NCBI RefSeq assembly: GCF_006838285.1
Contig: NZ_CP038228.1
Location: forward strand, 2,604,001-2,668,000
DNA length: 64,000 nt
Direction: 5' to 3'
Source of the DNA: Xanthomonas translucens pv. cerealis
Lineage (GTDB): Bacteria > Pseudomonadota > Gammaproteobacteria > Xanthomonadales > Xanthomonadaceae
The position numbers and the translations under genes are program-made. Shown one piece after another: positions 27,049 through 37,816 of this stretch (positions are counted from its first letter, which is position 1; every line of letters begins with the position of its first letter). A model generated the notes under the pieces. That model made no database searches. It saw nothing but the letters and a program-made list of their open reading frames with translations, and was not told the origin of the DNA.

Positions 27049-27507
27049 ATGACACGAGTGGCCGAGAAGATTTCGCCTGAAACACGCTCCCGGATGATGT
27101 CCGGAATTAGAGGGAAGAACACGCGACCGGAAATCGCTGTCCGCTCGTTCCTGCATCGGAATGGCTTACGTTTTAGGCTGCATGGGCCTCAGCTGCCTGG
27201 CAAGCCAGACATAGTATTGCCGCGCTGGAATGCTGTTGTCTTCGTGCACGGCTGTTTTTGGCATGGGCACTTGGGCTGTCGCTACTTCAAGTTGCCGAAG
27301 ACGCGAGTGGACTTCTGGAAAACCAAGATCAATGACAATTCGCGGCGGGACTCTCTTGCGGTCGACCTGCTTCGCGAAGCAGGGTGGAGGGTGGCAATCA
27401 TCTGGGAGTGTGCCCTACGTGATGATCCCGGCCATGGCTTGGATGAGCTACTGCAGTTCCTCCGGTCGAAAGACCCCTTGATCGAGGTAACCTCCTACAG
27501 GAAGTAA
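27049..27507 (+). CDS. vsr: Very short patch repair endonuclease Vsr
   Basis: A 152-residue nuclease that nicks at T:G mismatches left by deamination of 5-methylcytosine. Diagnostic segments are SRMMSGIRGKNTRPEIAVR, LPGKPDIVLPRWNAVVFVHG, CFWHGHLGC and WRVAIIWECALR. It protects the host from mutations at the sites of a cytosine methyltransferase, here probably the one at 35993-37558. GTG at 27001 is an alternative start. It lies directly ahead of the defence operon. Confidence 0.93.
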   Translation: MTRVAEKISPETRSRMMSGIRGKNTRPEIAVRSFLHRNGLRFRLHGPQLPGKPDIVLPRWNAVVFVHGCFWHGHLGCRYFKLPKTRVDFWKTKINDNSRRDSLAVDLLREAGWRVAIIWECALRDDPGHGLDELLQFLRSKDPLIEVTSYRK

Positions 27508-27841
27508 TCATTTCAGCTCCAGATGGATCGTTCTAGCGATCTGATAGCCGAGCCAAGGCGGAACAGCACCCAACTTGTGGGCTCGTTCCTCCTATTGGCC
27601 CCTCGAAGATGTAGCCGCCTCCCCACACCTCAAGGGAATAAGAGGAAGCAGTGCTTTGAGACAAAAATGACGGGCGACGTGGCGCGCCCTCATTTCGTAG
27701 ACAATTTTTTGGATCCCCTGAGCATGGCAGCTGGAGGATGAATGATTCGGCAAGCTGAGGTATCGTCGGCACGGGGAGCGGGTTTGCTCAGTGCAGGCGT
27801 CGCTGGCGTGTTATCGGCAGGAAAAAGGAATTTTGTGGGAC
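27508..27841. other. Gap between vsr and the defence operon
   Basis: No gene I trust. It is less GC-rich than the chromosome and should contain the operon promoter, but no clear -35/-10 pair stands out. Confidence 0.5.
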
Positions 27842-29341
27842 ATGTGTATGGAAGGACATCATAAGATCCTACGCCCTAGCGCGGCGAGACTTCTCGAGTC
27901 GATGCGGGACATCGGCTATTCATTCGAGAGCGCATTGGCAGATATTGTTGATAACAGCATCTCTGCTGGCGCATCCCGCATCGAGATCTCCAACGACATC
28001 CATCATGATTCAGGCCCCTATCTTTCAGTCTTGGATGACGGTCAAGGGATGTCACCAGATGAGCTAACTCAGGCCATGCAACATGGCAGCCGAAGTCCTC
28101 GCGAGGTTCGTGCGGCCAACGACTTGGGAAGATTTGGCCTTGGAATGAAAACGGCTTCTTTCTCACAATGCCGGCAGCTGATTGTTGTATCCAGGAAAGA
28201 TGGCGAGTTGTCAGCACGCTGCTGGGATCTCGATCTTGTAGTCAATAAAGATGAGTGGATGCTCAAGCTATTGAGTGAGGATGACATCGGGCGACTGCCA
28301 CAAGTAGAAAGGATTGGCCCTTCTGGGACGCTCGTGCTATGGCAGAAGCTCGACCGTCTCGATGCAGTGAGCGAGCATCAAGACGAGGTCTATACCGCGT
28401 TCAATCAAATTTTTAGCGTTGCTCGACCGCATCTGGCAATGACCTTTCACCGCTTCATCGCTCCACCTCCCGGAGACCCACCCCAAAAGTTGTCCATGCA
28501 AATCAACGGAGCTGGCATTGATGCTGTAGATCCCTTCGCTCAGCTGTCTTCTCCGAATTCTGATGCCCACGAGATAGAGATCTTGCGGACAGGCAATGGC
28601 GACATCGTCGTGCAAGGATTCACCCTTCCCCACCATCAGCGACTGAGCAATGCGCAGCTTGTGGCAATGGAGCTTGGGTCAAGTCTAATTGAGACCCAAG
28701 GGCTATACGTATACCGCGCTCGCCGCCTCATCTCTGGGGGCTCATGGCTTGGTATGGCGCGCCGAGCTGAACTAACAAAGCTGCTGCGCGTTCGCGTCGA
28801 TGTGCCCACTTCGCTGGACTCGGAGTGGGGCATTGACGTGCGTAAGTCGAGGATACGAATTCCATCTGCAGCGCGTGCCCGCCTGCGCCCGCTTGTTGAG
28901 CGAATGACTGAGTCAGCCCGCCGTCCCTACACCTACCGGGGAGCGAGGCAAGCAGCCGCACCCGGCGTTCCTCTTTGGGAGCGGGTCAAAGAGCGGGGGA
29001 CCATTCGCTATCAGATCCGTCGAGACCACCCGATGATAGAAGCACTGCAGCAGGCGACTGGCACTCGATCCAATGTAGACGCCATCTTGCTGGCTATAGA
29101 AGCAACGCTGCCGCTTGAGTCACTGTTCTCGGATGTAGCTGAAGCCCCCAAAGCAATTCGGCAGCAGGATATCGATGCGGATGAGCTACAACAGCTTCTG
29201 GCGTCATTCGTGGAAGCAATGGTTCCGGGAAAAGACACACTTCCTGTTGCAGTTGCCGAGTTAATTCTTGCCACCCCTGTTTTCTCAACCCAACCCTCTG
29301 CGCGCGCCATTCTGGCCGGGCTTCGACGGATCGAAGGATAG
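27842..29341 (+). CDS. GHKL (MutL/Hsp90-type) ATPase of a Mza-like defence system
   Basis: A 499-residue ATPase. The Bergerat fold is clear: ALADIVDNSISAGA (N box), VLDDGQGMSPDEL (G1) and GRFGLGMKTASFSQ (G2). The C-terminal half is unassigned. It is followed after nine bases by the Z1 gene. The set ATPase-Z1-PD-(D/E)XK-AIPR corresponds, from memory, to the Mza antiphage system (MutL, Z1, DUF, AIPR). Start at 27842 or 27848; a GTG at 27791 is also possible. Confidence 0.85.
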   Translation: MCMEGHHKILRPSAARLLESMRDIGYSFESALADIVDNSISAGASRIEISNDIHHDSGPYLSVLDDGQGMSPDELTQAMQHGSRSPREVRAANDLGRFGLGMKTASFSQCRQLIVVSRKDGELSARCWDLDLVVNKDEWMLKLLSEDDIGRLPQVERIGPSGTLVLWQKLDRLDAVSEHQDEVYTAFNQIFSVARPHLAMTFHRFIAPPPGDPPQKLSMQINGAGIDAVDPFAQLSSPNSDAHEIEILRTGNGDIVVQGFTLPHHQRLSNAQLVAMELGSSLIETQGLYVYRARRLISGGSWLGMARRAELTKLLRVRVDVPTSLDSEWGIDVRKSRIRIPSAARARLRPLVERMTESARRPYTYRGARQAAAPGVPLWERVKERGTIRYQIRRDHPMIEALQQATGTRSNVDAILLAIEATLPLESLFSDVAEAPKAIRQQDIDADELQQLLASFVEAMVPGKDTLPVAVAELILATPVFSTQPSARAILAGLRRIEG

Positions 29342-30044
29342 TATCCAATCATGACGCATGAACAGCTTCTTGGTTTCGCACGAACAGCAATGGCCCAACG
29401 CGTGGCACAGACCCCAGCTGAGATTCTTGGCATAGTTCGGGAGATCGCAGCGCTGCCATTTCTTTCACCCAAGCCTACAGAAGAACAAGTCGTCGCGGTC
29501 GCCAAGCAGATCGAGCGAGAATACGAAGTCATCCTTGGACCAGCACATACGATCCAAGCCAGTGGACACAGGCCGTGGTTGCGGGCGCGGGCTCACGAGA
29601 TCGACTTTCGTTACTGGAACCGCTATCGGCAATTTATGATTGGCGGTGGTATGAGCGAGCATGTAGTGAACGCCGTCAACGCTGTAACTGACACCATCGT
29701 CGATCTGGCTGGCGATCCATCGATACCCGGAAAGTGGTCCCGTCGTGGGCTTGTCGTCGGTCACGTGCAAAGCGGCAAGACTGCAAACTACCTCGGCGTG
29801 ATCAACAAGGCGGTGGATTCAGGATATCGACTCGTGATCCTGATCGCGGGTGTCCACAACAACTTGCGCTCCCAAACACAAGAACGCGTGGACTTTGGAT
29901 TTGTCGGGCGGGACAGTGACCAGATCCTAAGCCGCCAAATCAATGTCGACCGTGTGGGCGTGGGCAACATCAACCCTTCCTTTACTGCGACCGCCTATAC
30001 AAGCCGCGCGTATGACTTCGCCAGGACCAGAGCTGAGACCCTAG

Positions 30045-30899
30045 AGCGTGTTATGAACTTTGGAGGATGGCGGCAGCGTTGCTGAGCATGAGGACCGTGA
30101 AGACGACGAAATGCAGGCCAGCCAGGGTTTCCGGCAAGCGCTCGTAGTCGCGTGCAAGCCGACGGAATCGATTGACCCAGCCAAAGCTACGTTCGACGAC
30201 CCAGCGCCGAGGAAGCAACACGAACCCTTTCTTGGCTTCGGGAAGTTTCACCACGTGCAATTCGATTCCTTCTTCCTGAGCCGCTTGCGCCGGCTCCTGG
30301 CCGGTGTAGCCTTGATCCACGAATGCCACCGTTACGGTGTCACCTGTGACGTGTTGCACCTCCTGCGCCAGTGAGCGCACTTGAGCGCGCTCTTGTTCGT
30401 TGGCTGGCGTGACTTGCACTGCAAGCAAATGTCCGAGCGTGTCGACCGCCATGTGCACCTTGCTGCCTTTCTTCCGCTTATAGCCGTCGTAACCGGCGCG
30501 CGGGCCGCTCTCACAGGTGGATTGCAGTGTCCGCCCGTCCAGGATGATTGCGCTGGGTTGGCCTTGCTTCCCCTGGGCGACACGTAGGACGGAACGCAGA
30601 TCGCTGACCATGGCTTCAAAGCAGCCCGCCTGCAGCCAGCGCTGCGTCTGCTGGTAAACCGCTTCCCATGGCGGGAAGTCGTTGGGTAGCAGGCGCCACG
30701 GCGCTCCAGCACGCGCCATCCAACGCAGCGCATTGAACATCGCCCGCAACGCGTACTTGCGCTGCGGAGCTTGCTCTGTCATCAGGCTCAGGTAAGGCGC
30801 CGCGAACGCCCACTCTTCGTCGGAAATATCGGTCGGATATGGGCGTTTGCTCTGCATCCATCTACGATAGCTGCATCCCCGAAAAGTTCATAACACGCT
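30045..30899 (-). mobile_element. IS5-family insertion sequence inside the Z1 gene
   Basis: 855 bp flanked by CTAG at 30041-30044 and 30900-30903. The ends are inverted repeats: AGCGTGTTATGAACTTT on the left and its complement on the right. The target duplication fits the YTAR preference of the IS5 group. Both ends and the transposase are intact, so the copy may still be active. Confidence 0.92.
30051..30857 (-). CDS. IS5-family DDE transposase
   Basis: A 268-residue transposase filling the element. The N-terminal DUF4096-like part (YPTDISDEEWAFAAPYL) precedes the DDE triad: Asp in IILDGRTLQS, Asp in VAFVDQGYTG and Glu in VVERSFGWVNRFRRL. It is oriented against the Z1 gene. Confidence 0.93.
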   Translation of the reverse strand: MQSKRPYPTDISDEEWAFAAPYLSLMTEQAPQRKYALRAMFNALRWMARAGAPWRLLPNDFPPWEAVYQQTQRWLQAGCFEAMVSDLRSVLRVAQGKQGQPSAIILDGRTLQSTCESGPRAGYDGYKRKKGSKVHMAVDTLGHLLAVQVTPANEQERAQVRSLAQEVQHVTGDTVTVAFVDQGYTGQEPAQAAQEEGIELHVVKLPEAKKGFVLLPRRWVVERSFGWVNRFRRLARDYERLPETLAGLHFVVFTVLMLSNAAAILQSS

Positions 30900-32922
30900 C
30901 TAGGAAACCCGCTACAGAACAGTTCCGAGCCTGTAATCCTCGTCATCAAGAAGAATCCGTCGATCCTGACGAACCTGATTGACTGGATCCGCGGAACAAG
31001 TGCATCACACGGTGGACTGACCTTGCCGATGCTGGTAATCGACGACGAGGCGGATAACGCATCGGTGGACACATCCAAGGACCAGAATGCGCCGCGGACC
31101 ATAAATCGCCTAATCCGTGCGCTTCTCAACCTATCCAGCCGAAACGCCTACATTGGCTACACAGCAACACCCTTTGCCAACATCTTCATTGATCCGGACT
31201 CTGAGAACGATGAGCAGGGAAAAGATCTCTTCCCTCGCGATTTCATTGTCGGCCTGGATGCACCTTCCAACTACATGGGCGCACGTGAGTTCTTCCTTTC
31301 AGAAGACTCGGACAGAATAACAGTCGAGTTGAATGAGACCGAGGACTGGCTACCGGTCAAGCATAAGATCGACTGGAACATAGAGGGTCTGCACCAAACC
31401 CTTGTCGAGGCAATCGATTGCTTTGTTCTTTCTAAGGCGATCCGGATCATGCGGGGACAAGGAGAACGTCATCACTCCATGCTCGTCAATGTCTCTCGGT
31501 TTACACGGGTGCAGGGTGACGTGGCTAAAGAGATTTCCAGGCATCTCATTGAACTGCAATCAGCGGTTCAAAATCGTCACGCCATGCCACCCGATGCAGC
31601 GCTGCGCGATCCCATCATGCGTTCCCTACATCAGCATTGGGAAAAACACTATTTGGACGGAGACGAGAGCTGGCCTGAAATCCAGCAGGAACTCCATCGC
31701 GCCGCGGCACCCATGCAGGTCGTGGAGGTCAATGCATCGAAAAACTCTGGAAAGCTTGATTACCGTGCCTATGCCGAGACGGGACTTAACGTAATCGCCG
31801 TTGGTGGAAATTCGCTTTCGCGCGGCTTCACGCTTGAGGGTTTGACGGTCAGCTATTTCCTTCGCAACACCCAGATGTATGACACGCTGCTGCAAATGGG
31901 CAGATGGTTTGGATATCGAGATGGGTTCAAGGACCTTTGCAGACTATTTATCAGGTCAGAAGCTAGCGATTGGTATGGATTCATTGCAGACGCAACGGAG
32001 GAGCTCCGTGATGAAATTCGGCGGATGGAGTTAGTTGGCCTGACCCCCATGGACTTCGGCCTTGCTGTTCGGAGTCATCCAGGCACCTTGCTCGTCACTG
32101 CACGCGACAAGATGCGGAATACCGAAGACATCGTGCGTGAAGTGGGACTGTCCGGAAAGATGGTTGAGTCGTCAGCCCTGATTTCATCTGACAAGGCGCG
32201 GCTCCGCAATGTTGAAGCGGTGATCCAGATGACGCTGCGAATGATGGAGCATCGGCAGCCTGTTCCAGTTGATCCACAAGAGCAGCTATCAAGCCAGCTT
32301 TTCCGCGATGTAGATACAGCTGATGTTCTGGATTTCATCGCCTCTTTCGGCGTGCATCCGGGCCAGCTGGAAATGCAGACCGCGCCTTTGATCGCATACA
32401 TCCGTGAACGACAACTATCCAATTGGGACGTCGTGCTGGTCTCGAACTCACGCGCGAAGGCCTCCGAAGGTGATGTTGAGAATCTGCACGGGCTGAGCAT
32501 TGGGCTGCAGGATCGTATTGTGGAGCAGCGCAAGACCTCACGCTTCGAAAATGCCCTATTGGTTTCCGGAACGAAGCGGCGCGTCGCCTCCAGGGGTGTG
32601 GAGCGAATCGGCTTGTCAGAAGAGGAGATACAAAAGGTCAAGGAGATTCATGGCCAGTCGAAAAAAAGCATTCCTGATCACCTTTACCGTGCACAACGAA
32701 CGCGGCCATTGCTGATGCTCCACCTTCTGCGCACCAAGACCAAAGAGCATGCAGAAGCCGATGAGGTGCGGGGCGAGATGTATGCTGCCTATGGTTTGAG
32801 CTTTCCAAAACTGGGCTCCGAGGAGAGCGAGAAGCTTGTGCGCTACACGGCCAACCTGATTGCTTACCGCGAACTTTATGGATCAGCGGATGAGGAGCAG
32901 GACGACGAGGCGGAAAGTTCTA

Positions 32923-33888
32923 ATGCATGAAGATCCCTGGAAAGGATTAACTTCCGCAATCGGCCAGATTGTGGGCAGACGTGTAAGTATGGAACATCCG
33001 CTGGATGCCTTCTGGATCAAAGGTGCCGATGGGTCTCCCGGTCTACTGCTTCGCGGAATAGATCCCCTTCGAGTGCCTGACCAGCTTCCCAAACCCCGTG
33101 GCTTAGTGCTCCATACCGTCTTGGACTCTTCGCGCGCGGAGGCCAGCATGTTTTTGCGCGAGCATGAAGACCGCGAAGTATTCCTGACACTTTGCAAAGA
33201 CGTTATTTCTTACTCTGGAGGGAGCGCTACCCCTGCCGATGCCACATCCAGCCTCTTCAGACGCTTGGCTCACTGGCACTCTCTGATGACGCGCGGGCGC
33301 ACTGCCGCGATGAGTCCCCACGAGGTGCGCGGCCTGGTCGGCGAGCTCTTTGTCATGGAACGGCTGGCTGCTTCAGCAGGATTCGCAGCTGCGCTGAATG
33401 CGTGGGTCGCGCCGGATGAGCATCCGCAGGACTTCGCATGCAAGGACAGGCTGCTGGAAGTCAAATCGCGCCTATCCGGTTCACGCCAAGTCGTCCGCAT
33501 TTCGTCGCTGGCGCAGCTCGAACCCGCTCAACTACCTCTGACTCTGGTCGTAGTTGAATTGGTAGCATCCGAAGGCGCCGATGCTGTGACGCTTAACCAG
33601 ATTTGTGCCCGTCTTACAGATCGTGCTCGATCGTTTGGACCGCAGATGGTGGATCAGATCGAGGCGGCGCTCTTCAAGCGCGGCTACATTCATCTGGAAG
33701 CCTATGACTCCGAAGCGTATCGAGTAGCCGGCATGGCCGCATTTGAGTGCAGGGATGGATTCCCCAGGCTCATTCGATCTGAAGTCGATGCGCGAATTCA
33801 AGAAGCAAAATATACGGTTGATTTGGCGCTTATCGGCGAGTTCGCCGTTTCACCCGAGTCGGTGCTTGATAGTGGGGTTGATGGCTGA
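32923..33888 (+). CDS. PD-(D/E)XK motif protein of the Mza-like system
   Basis: A 321-residue protein of the DUF4420 type. The nuclease-like core has Glu in VRGLVGELFVMERL, then Asp and EVK in DFACKDRLLEVKSRL. The start overlaps the Z1 stop by eight bases, with GGCGGAAAG upstream. It is probably the nuclease component working with the Z1 motor and the GHKL ATPase. Confidence 0.82.
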   Translation: MHEDPWKGLTSAIGQIVGRRVSMEHPLDAFWIKGADGSPGLLLRGIDPLRVPDQLPKPRGLVLHTVLDSSRAEASMFLREHEDREVFLTLCKDVISYSGGSATPADATSSLFRRLAHWHSLMTRGRTAAMSPHEVRGLVGELFVMERLAASAGFAAALNAWVAPDEHPQDFACKDRLLEVKSRLSGSRQVVRISSLAQLEPAQLPLTLVVVELVASEGADAVTLNQICARLTDRARSFGPQMVDQIEAALFKRGYIHLEAYDSEAYRVAGMAAFECRDGFPRLIRSEVDARIQEAKYTVDLALIGEFAVSPESVLDSGVDG

Positions 33889-35948
33889 TGTCGTATATGG
33901 ATGAGGACACTGCTTCCTATCGGCAAGCACTATTGGGTGAGATCGGTGCCGAATCAGCTGCAGGAATGGGCTATACAAGCACAAGATTTGTTGATCGGGC
34001 CTGTTCAATCCTAGAGAATGGCGAGGAGTTCACCGAATACAATGTGTGTCGCATATCGGGGCAAGTCTCCCGAGGCTGGCCAGTGTTGCTTGATGCTTAT
34101 AGCTTCTCGCCAAGCGACGGCGTTCTCAATCTAATCGTCTCTGCTTTTTCCGGGGCAGAAGAACCTGAGCCACTTCTCACAGAGGAAATTAAGCGAACAG
34201 TTGCCGCTGCGTTTCGTTTTTTGGAAGGCAGTGTCCATGAGTCTCTGGCAGACTCGTGGGATGAGAGTCACGACGCACATGCGGTATGTAGCGAAATCTT
34301 CTCGTTTGCCACCGGCGGGGAGATGACAAAGGCATGCATCTACCTGATTTCCGATAGACCACTTGGAACAGCGATTGGCAAGATGCCCGAGTTGGCACTG
34401 GGCACCCAGCGCGTTGATCTGCACTTGTGGGATATCGCCCGCCTTGCGCGTATGGAAGCATCCTCGAGGGGGCGGGAAGAAATCACGATTGATTTTGAGG
34501 GTGAGTATGGCGAAGGAATACCGGCGCTCCCCGTGGGCTTGGACAGTCGTTCTCGCTATGATTCTTTCATGTGCGTGATGCCGGGCAACATCCTTGCGAG
34601 TCTCTATGACCGGTTTGGCGGCAGAATTCTTGAGCAAAACGTGCGCGCCTTCCTCGGGGATAACCGGAAGGTCAACAAAGGCATACGCGATACGCTTCGC
34701 AACGAACCAGAGATGTTCTTTGCTTTCAATAACGGACTGACAGTTACCGTTTCTGACTTGGAAACATGTGCAAGTGATCTTGGAAGAACTGAGATCACGA
34801 AGGCGACCGGTCTACAGATTGTCAACGGGGGTCAAACGACAGCTTCACTCTACTGGGCGAGCAAGGCCGGCGCAGATCTTTCCAAAGTCCGGATCCAGAT
34901 GAAGCTGTCGCGACTGCCCGAAGATGGGTTCGAGGACGCCGTGCACAACATTGCGCGGTTTGCCAATGCCCAGAACGCTGTATCAGCATCAGACCTATTC
35001 GCTGGTCATCCGTATTTCAAGCGCCTGGAGGGCATCTCTCGGGATACGCTTGCACCTCCAGCAAAAGCGGGTGAAGGCAATACTTACTGGTATTTCGAAC
35101 GCACTAGCGGTAGCTACAAGGTTGAGCTCAAACGAAAGAAGGCGATCGAAGCAAAGCTTTGGCAGATGCTGAATCCAAGGAAGCAGATTCTCATGAAAAC
35201 GGACGTGGCACGCTACGAATCCACATTCGACGGCCTGCCTCACATTGTTAGTTCCGGCGCTCAGAAGAACATTGCCGCATTTGGAAAGATCATTGTCCAG
35301 CAATGGGCTATCGACCCGACTGAATTTGATAGTTCCTATTTCCAGCGCGTGGTGTGTAGAGCCATCCTGACACGCATGGTAGACGCCGCCATACCAGCCC
35401 AAGACTGGTATCCAGGGTCCATCGTTCGGCCCCTGACGAGCTACACACTAGCGCTCATGAGTTCCAGAATGCAGGCGGCGGGGATGCAACCTCCTTACGA
35501 CAAGATATGGCGAGCGCAACGTGCACCAGACGTTTTCATGCGCGAGGCAATGCGGATTGCTGCACTGGTGCTGCCGCTTCTGATGGAAATCCCAGAGGCA
35601 CAGGTCAGGAATCGTTTGGTCACGGAATGGGTCAAGCGAGAGGCTTGTTGGACGCGCGTAGAGGCCAGTGAGATCAGCCTAGCACCAGAGTTCCTAGCCA
35701 CGTGCTCAATTGCCGAAGGCCGACATAGCGGAAGGCCGCTTTCGTGGAAGGATCGCGCACACTTGTTCTGGCGCGATGGCGTTTGGAGGCGGCTCCACGC
35801 GTGGGAAAGTAGGGAACATAAGCTGACGCAAGGTGAGAGGGACATTGTCGAGTGGGCCGCGCTTACCTCGGAGTTCAACCCGAAAGGCTTTCGTCTCGAA
35901 AAACTGCAAGAATCAATGAAACATGCGACCGACGAGGGATTTGTTTAG
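33888..35948 (+). CDS. AIPR family (abortive infection phage resistance) protein
   Basis: A 686-residue protein whose start overlaps the previous stop by one base (TGATG). The AIPR core is seen in FAFNNGLTVTV and LQIVNGGQTTASLYW, with NIARFANAQNAVSASDL after it. AIPR proteins occur in several phage-resistance loci; the activity is not settled. It is the last gene of the operon and convergent with the methyltransferase 44 bases on. Confidence 0.88.
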   Translation: MSYMDEDTASYRQALLGEIGAESAAGMGYTSTRFVDRACSILENGEEFTEYNVCRISGQVSRGWPVLLDAYSFSPSDGVLNLIVSAFSGAEEPEPLLTEEIKRTVAAAFRFLEGSVHESLADSWDESHDAHAVCSEIFSFATGGEMTKACIYLISDRPLGTAIGKMPELALGTQRVDLHLWDIARLARMEASSRGREEITIDFEGEYGEGIPALPVGLDSRSRYDSFMCVMPGNILASLYDRFGGRILEQNVRAFLGDNRKVNKGIRDTLRNEPEMFFAFNNGLTVTVSDLETCASDLGRTEITKATGLQIVNGGQTTASLYWASKAGADLSKVRIQMKLSRLPEDGFEDAVHNIARFANAQNAVSASDLFAGHPYFKRLEGISRDTLAPPAKAGEGNTYWYFERTSGSYKVELKRKKAIEAKLWQMLNPRKQILMKTDVARYESTFDGLPHIVSSGAQKNIAAFGKIIVQQWAIDPTEFDSSYFQRVVCRAILTRMVDAAIPAQDWYPGSIVRPLTSYTLALMSSRMQAAGMQPPYDKIWRAQRAPDVFMREAMRIAALVLPLLMEIPEAQVRNRLVTEWVKREACWTRVEASEISLAPEFLATCSIAEGRHSGRPLSWKDRAHLFWRDGVWRRLHAWESREHKLTQGERDIVEWAALTSEFNPKGFRLEKLQESMKHATDEGFV

Positions 35949-35992
35949 CAGCCTCGCAGTCCATCCCCTCCGGTATTTACTACATCGTGACG

Positions 35993-37558
35993 CTATCCCC
36001 GCCGGCGAGGCAACGACATGAAGGCGTAGATGATCTCGGCAATCTGTTTGGCCAGCAGCGGAGGAACGGCGTTGCCGATCTGGCCATATTGCTCAGTGCG
36101 ATTTCCCTCAAAGAAGTAGTTGTCGGGGAAAGTCTGCAGGCGCGCAGCCTCGCGCACCGTCAAGCTACGACACTGCGCGGGATCCGGGTGAATGTAGTAA
36201 TGCCCATCCTTCTTGATGTGTGCAACCACCGTGGATGATGGGAACTTGCCCATCTGAACCCGGAAGCGATCCTTGAAGGGAATCATTTCCTTGTCCACGT
36301 TCATATGGTCCGGGAGAAGCTTCGGCGGGAAGTTTCGTAGGTCTGGAGCGTATTTTTGCGTGGCTGCGAAACACGCCGAAAACATATAACGGTGGAGGTC
36401 CGACCGCATGTGGCTACGCGCCTCGTGCTGCAGCACCCCGCCGACCCTGGAGTCCAAATACCACTTCTGTAAAGGCTCGGGCATGGCTCCACCTGGAACA
36501 ACATCCATTGGGATGAAACTCGCGCCGAAACTCGTATTTTTCTCAGCTCTCTTGATAAATTTTTCCATAGCCGACTCGATGTCACCACGCACAGGAAGGC
36601 GCCACCCCTTAAGGGACTGCGGCGTCTCCCGCAAAGCTTTGATCCAAGCCGCCTGCGAGTCTGGCTCTCTGGATAGACGACTCCGCAGTGCCGGCAGCCC
36701 CGCAAGCGCTACGCTTACGCCTACCTTTCTTCCCGACTTTTTTAGCAGGAAACGTTCGGGATCCTTTACCAATTCCGGCGTCGCTTCGACCATGTCGGAA
36801 CGGATGCCAAACAAGATGACCCGGTGACGACTCTGCGGGATGCCATGTTCATCGGCCTCAATCACATAGTCGTTTGGATCTAAATTCCCTTCCTTTTTTT
36901 GGACCACCAAGGACCTGATCTCATAGCTCAGGCCATCACGCGGCGCTTTAAGGTCAGCCAGGATCTGCTCGAAAATTCGTTTTCCGGAGTTCATGGAGTT
37001 CAGCATCCCCTTGACGTTCTCCATAACGAAAACGGCTGGAGCGAACTCTTGAATGATCCGCAAATACTCGGTGTAGAGGAAATGCTTGGCGTCAGCCTCG
37101 AACTTCTCCGGATCTTTGCCACGCAGGCGCGAGCGCCCCGCAACCGAATAGGCTTGGCAAGGTGGGCCACCGATTAATACCCAGTCAGTCTCATCGCCTA
37201 GAGCCTCCCGAATCCAACCATCCACTTCCTCGGGAGGCGTTACGCCAAGCTCCGCGCAACGCGCCTCTCGGGCTGCTTGCTCAGCAACGCCCTTTACCTC
37301 CGGGTGAGTGAGGAATGCCTCCCGAGTGATTTCTCCACGGATATATGCGTAGTAGCAGCGTGGAACCTTTCCCTTCGGAAATTTTCGGAAGATCGCACGC
37401 AGTAGCAACGTCCGATGAGCAATCGGATCTTTTTCTACGGAGACCCTGACAGCAAATCGGCGTCCACCAGCTTTATCAAAGATGGAAGAAAAGCCTTCGC
37501 AAAGCCCTCCTGGCCCTGCGAACAGATCGATCACCGGAATATCATTACGCCCCGACAT
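35993..37558 (-). CDS. DNA (cytosine-5)-methyltransferase
   Basis: A 521-residue m5C methyltransferase. Motif I is VIDLFAGPGGLCEGF, motif IV is IGGPPCQAYSVAGRSR with the catalytic Cys, motif VI is FVMENVKGML, motif VIII is QSRHRVILFG, and motif X is QIGNAVPPLLAKQIAE. The target site cannot be read from sequence. It probably marks self DNA for the convergent defence operon, and Vsr would repair its deaminated products. No separate restriction gene lies next to it. Confidence 0.93.
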   Translation of the reverse strand: MSGRNDIPVIDLFAGPGGLCEGFSSIFDKAGGRRFAVRVSVEKDPIAHRTLLLRAIFRKFPKGKVPRCYYAYIRGEITREAFLTHPEVKGVAEQAAREARCAELGVTPPEEVDGWIREALGDETDWVLIGGPPCQAYSVAGRSRLRGKDPEKFEADAKHFLYTEYLRIIQEFAPAVFVMENVKGMLNSMNSGKRIFEQILADLKAPRDGLSYEIRSLVVQKKEGNLDPNDYVIEADEHGIPQSRHRVILFGIRSDMVEATPELVKDPERFLLKKSGRKVGVSVALAGLPALRSRLSREPDSQAAWIKALRETPQSLKGWRLPVRGDIESAMEKFIKRAEKNTSFGASFIPMDVVPGGAMPEPLQKWYLDSRVGGVLQHEARSHMRSDLHRYMFSACFAATQKYAPDLRNFPPKLLPDHMNVDKEMIPFKDRFRVQMGKFPSSTVVAHIKKDGHYYIHPDPAQCRSLTVREAARLQTFPDNYFFEGNRTEQYGQIGNAVPPLLAKQIAEIIYAFMSLPRRRG

Positions 37559-37816
37559 CAGCTCTCTTTTTCGTGTTCAATTTATGATGACGTTGGGGAT
37601 GCGACCAAAGCATGAAAAACTGACTTGTCGGCAGCACACGTGGACTCAATTTTAACCGTTCTACCCGAGGATGTATCGCGCGCACCAAGCAGATCGAACA
37701 GATCCAGCGGTGTCAAGGCATTGCCGAGTTCCTGCTCCACGTCTTTTGCAAATGCCAGCGTGGGCTAGCCCCGGGAGCTAACAGAAGCAGCCTAGGGCGA
37801 GACTGGTCAAAGCTTA

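Larger units (their letters stand above)
29351..32930 (+). pseudogene. Z1 domain helicase-like protein, interrupted by an IS5-family element
   Basis: The 5' part (29351-30044) carries Walker A in GHVQSGKTANYLG; the 3' part (30900-32930) carries Walker B in LVIDDEADNASVD and the Z1 motifs GGNSLSRGFTLEGL and QMGRWFGYRDG. Removing the IS and one CTAG copy gives a continuous 2721-bp frame of 906 codons reading ETLGNPLQNSSEP across the joint. The protein is the helicase-like motor of the defence system. As it stands the two ATP-site halves are on separate fragments, so it should be inactive. Confidence 0.92.
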
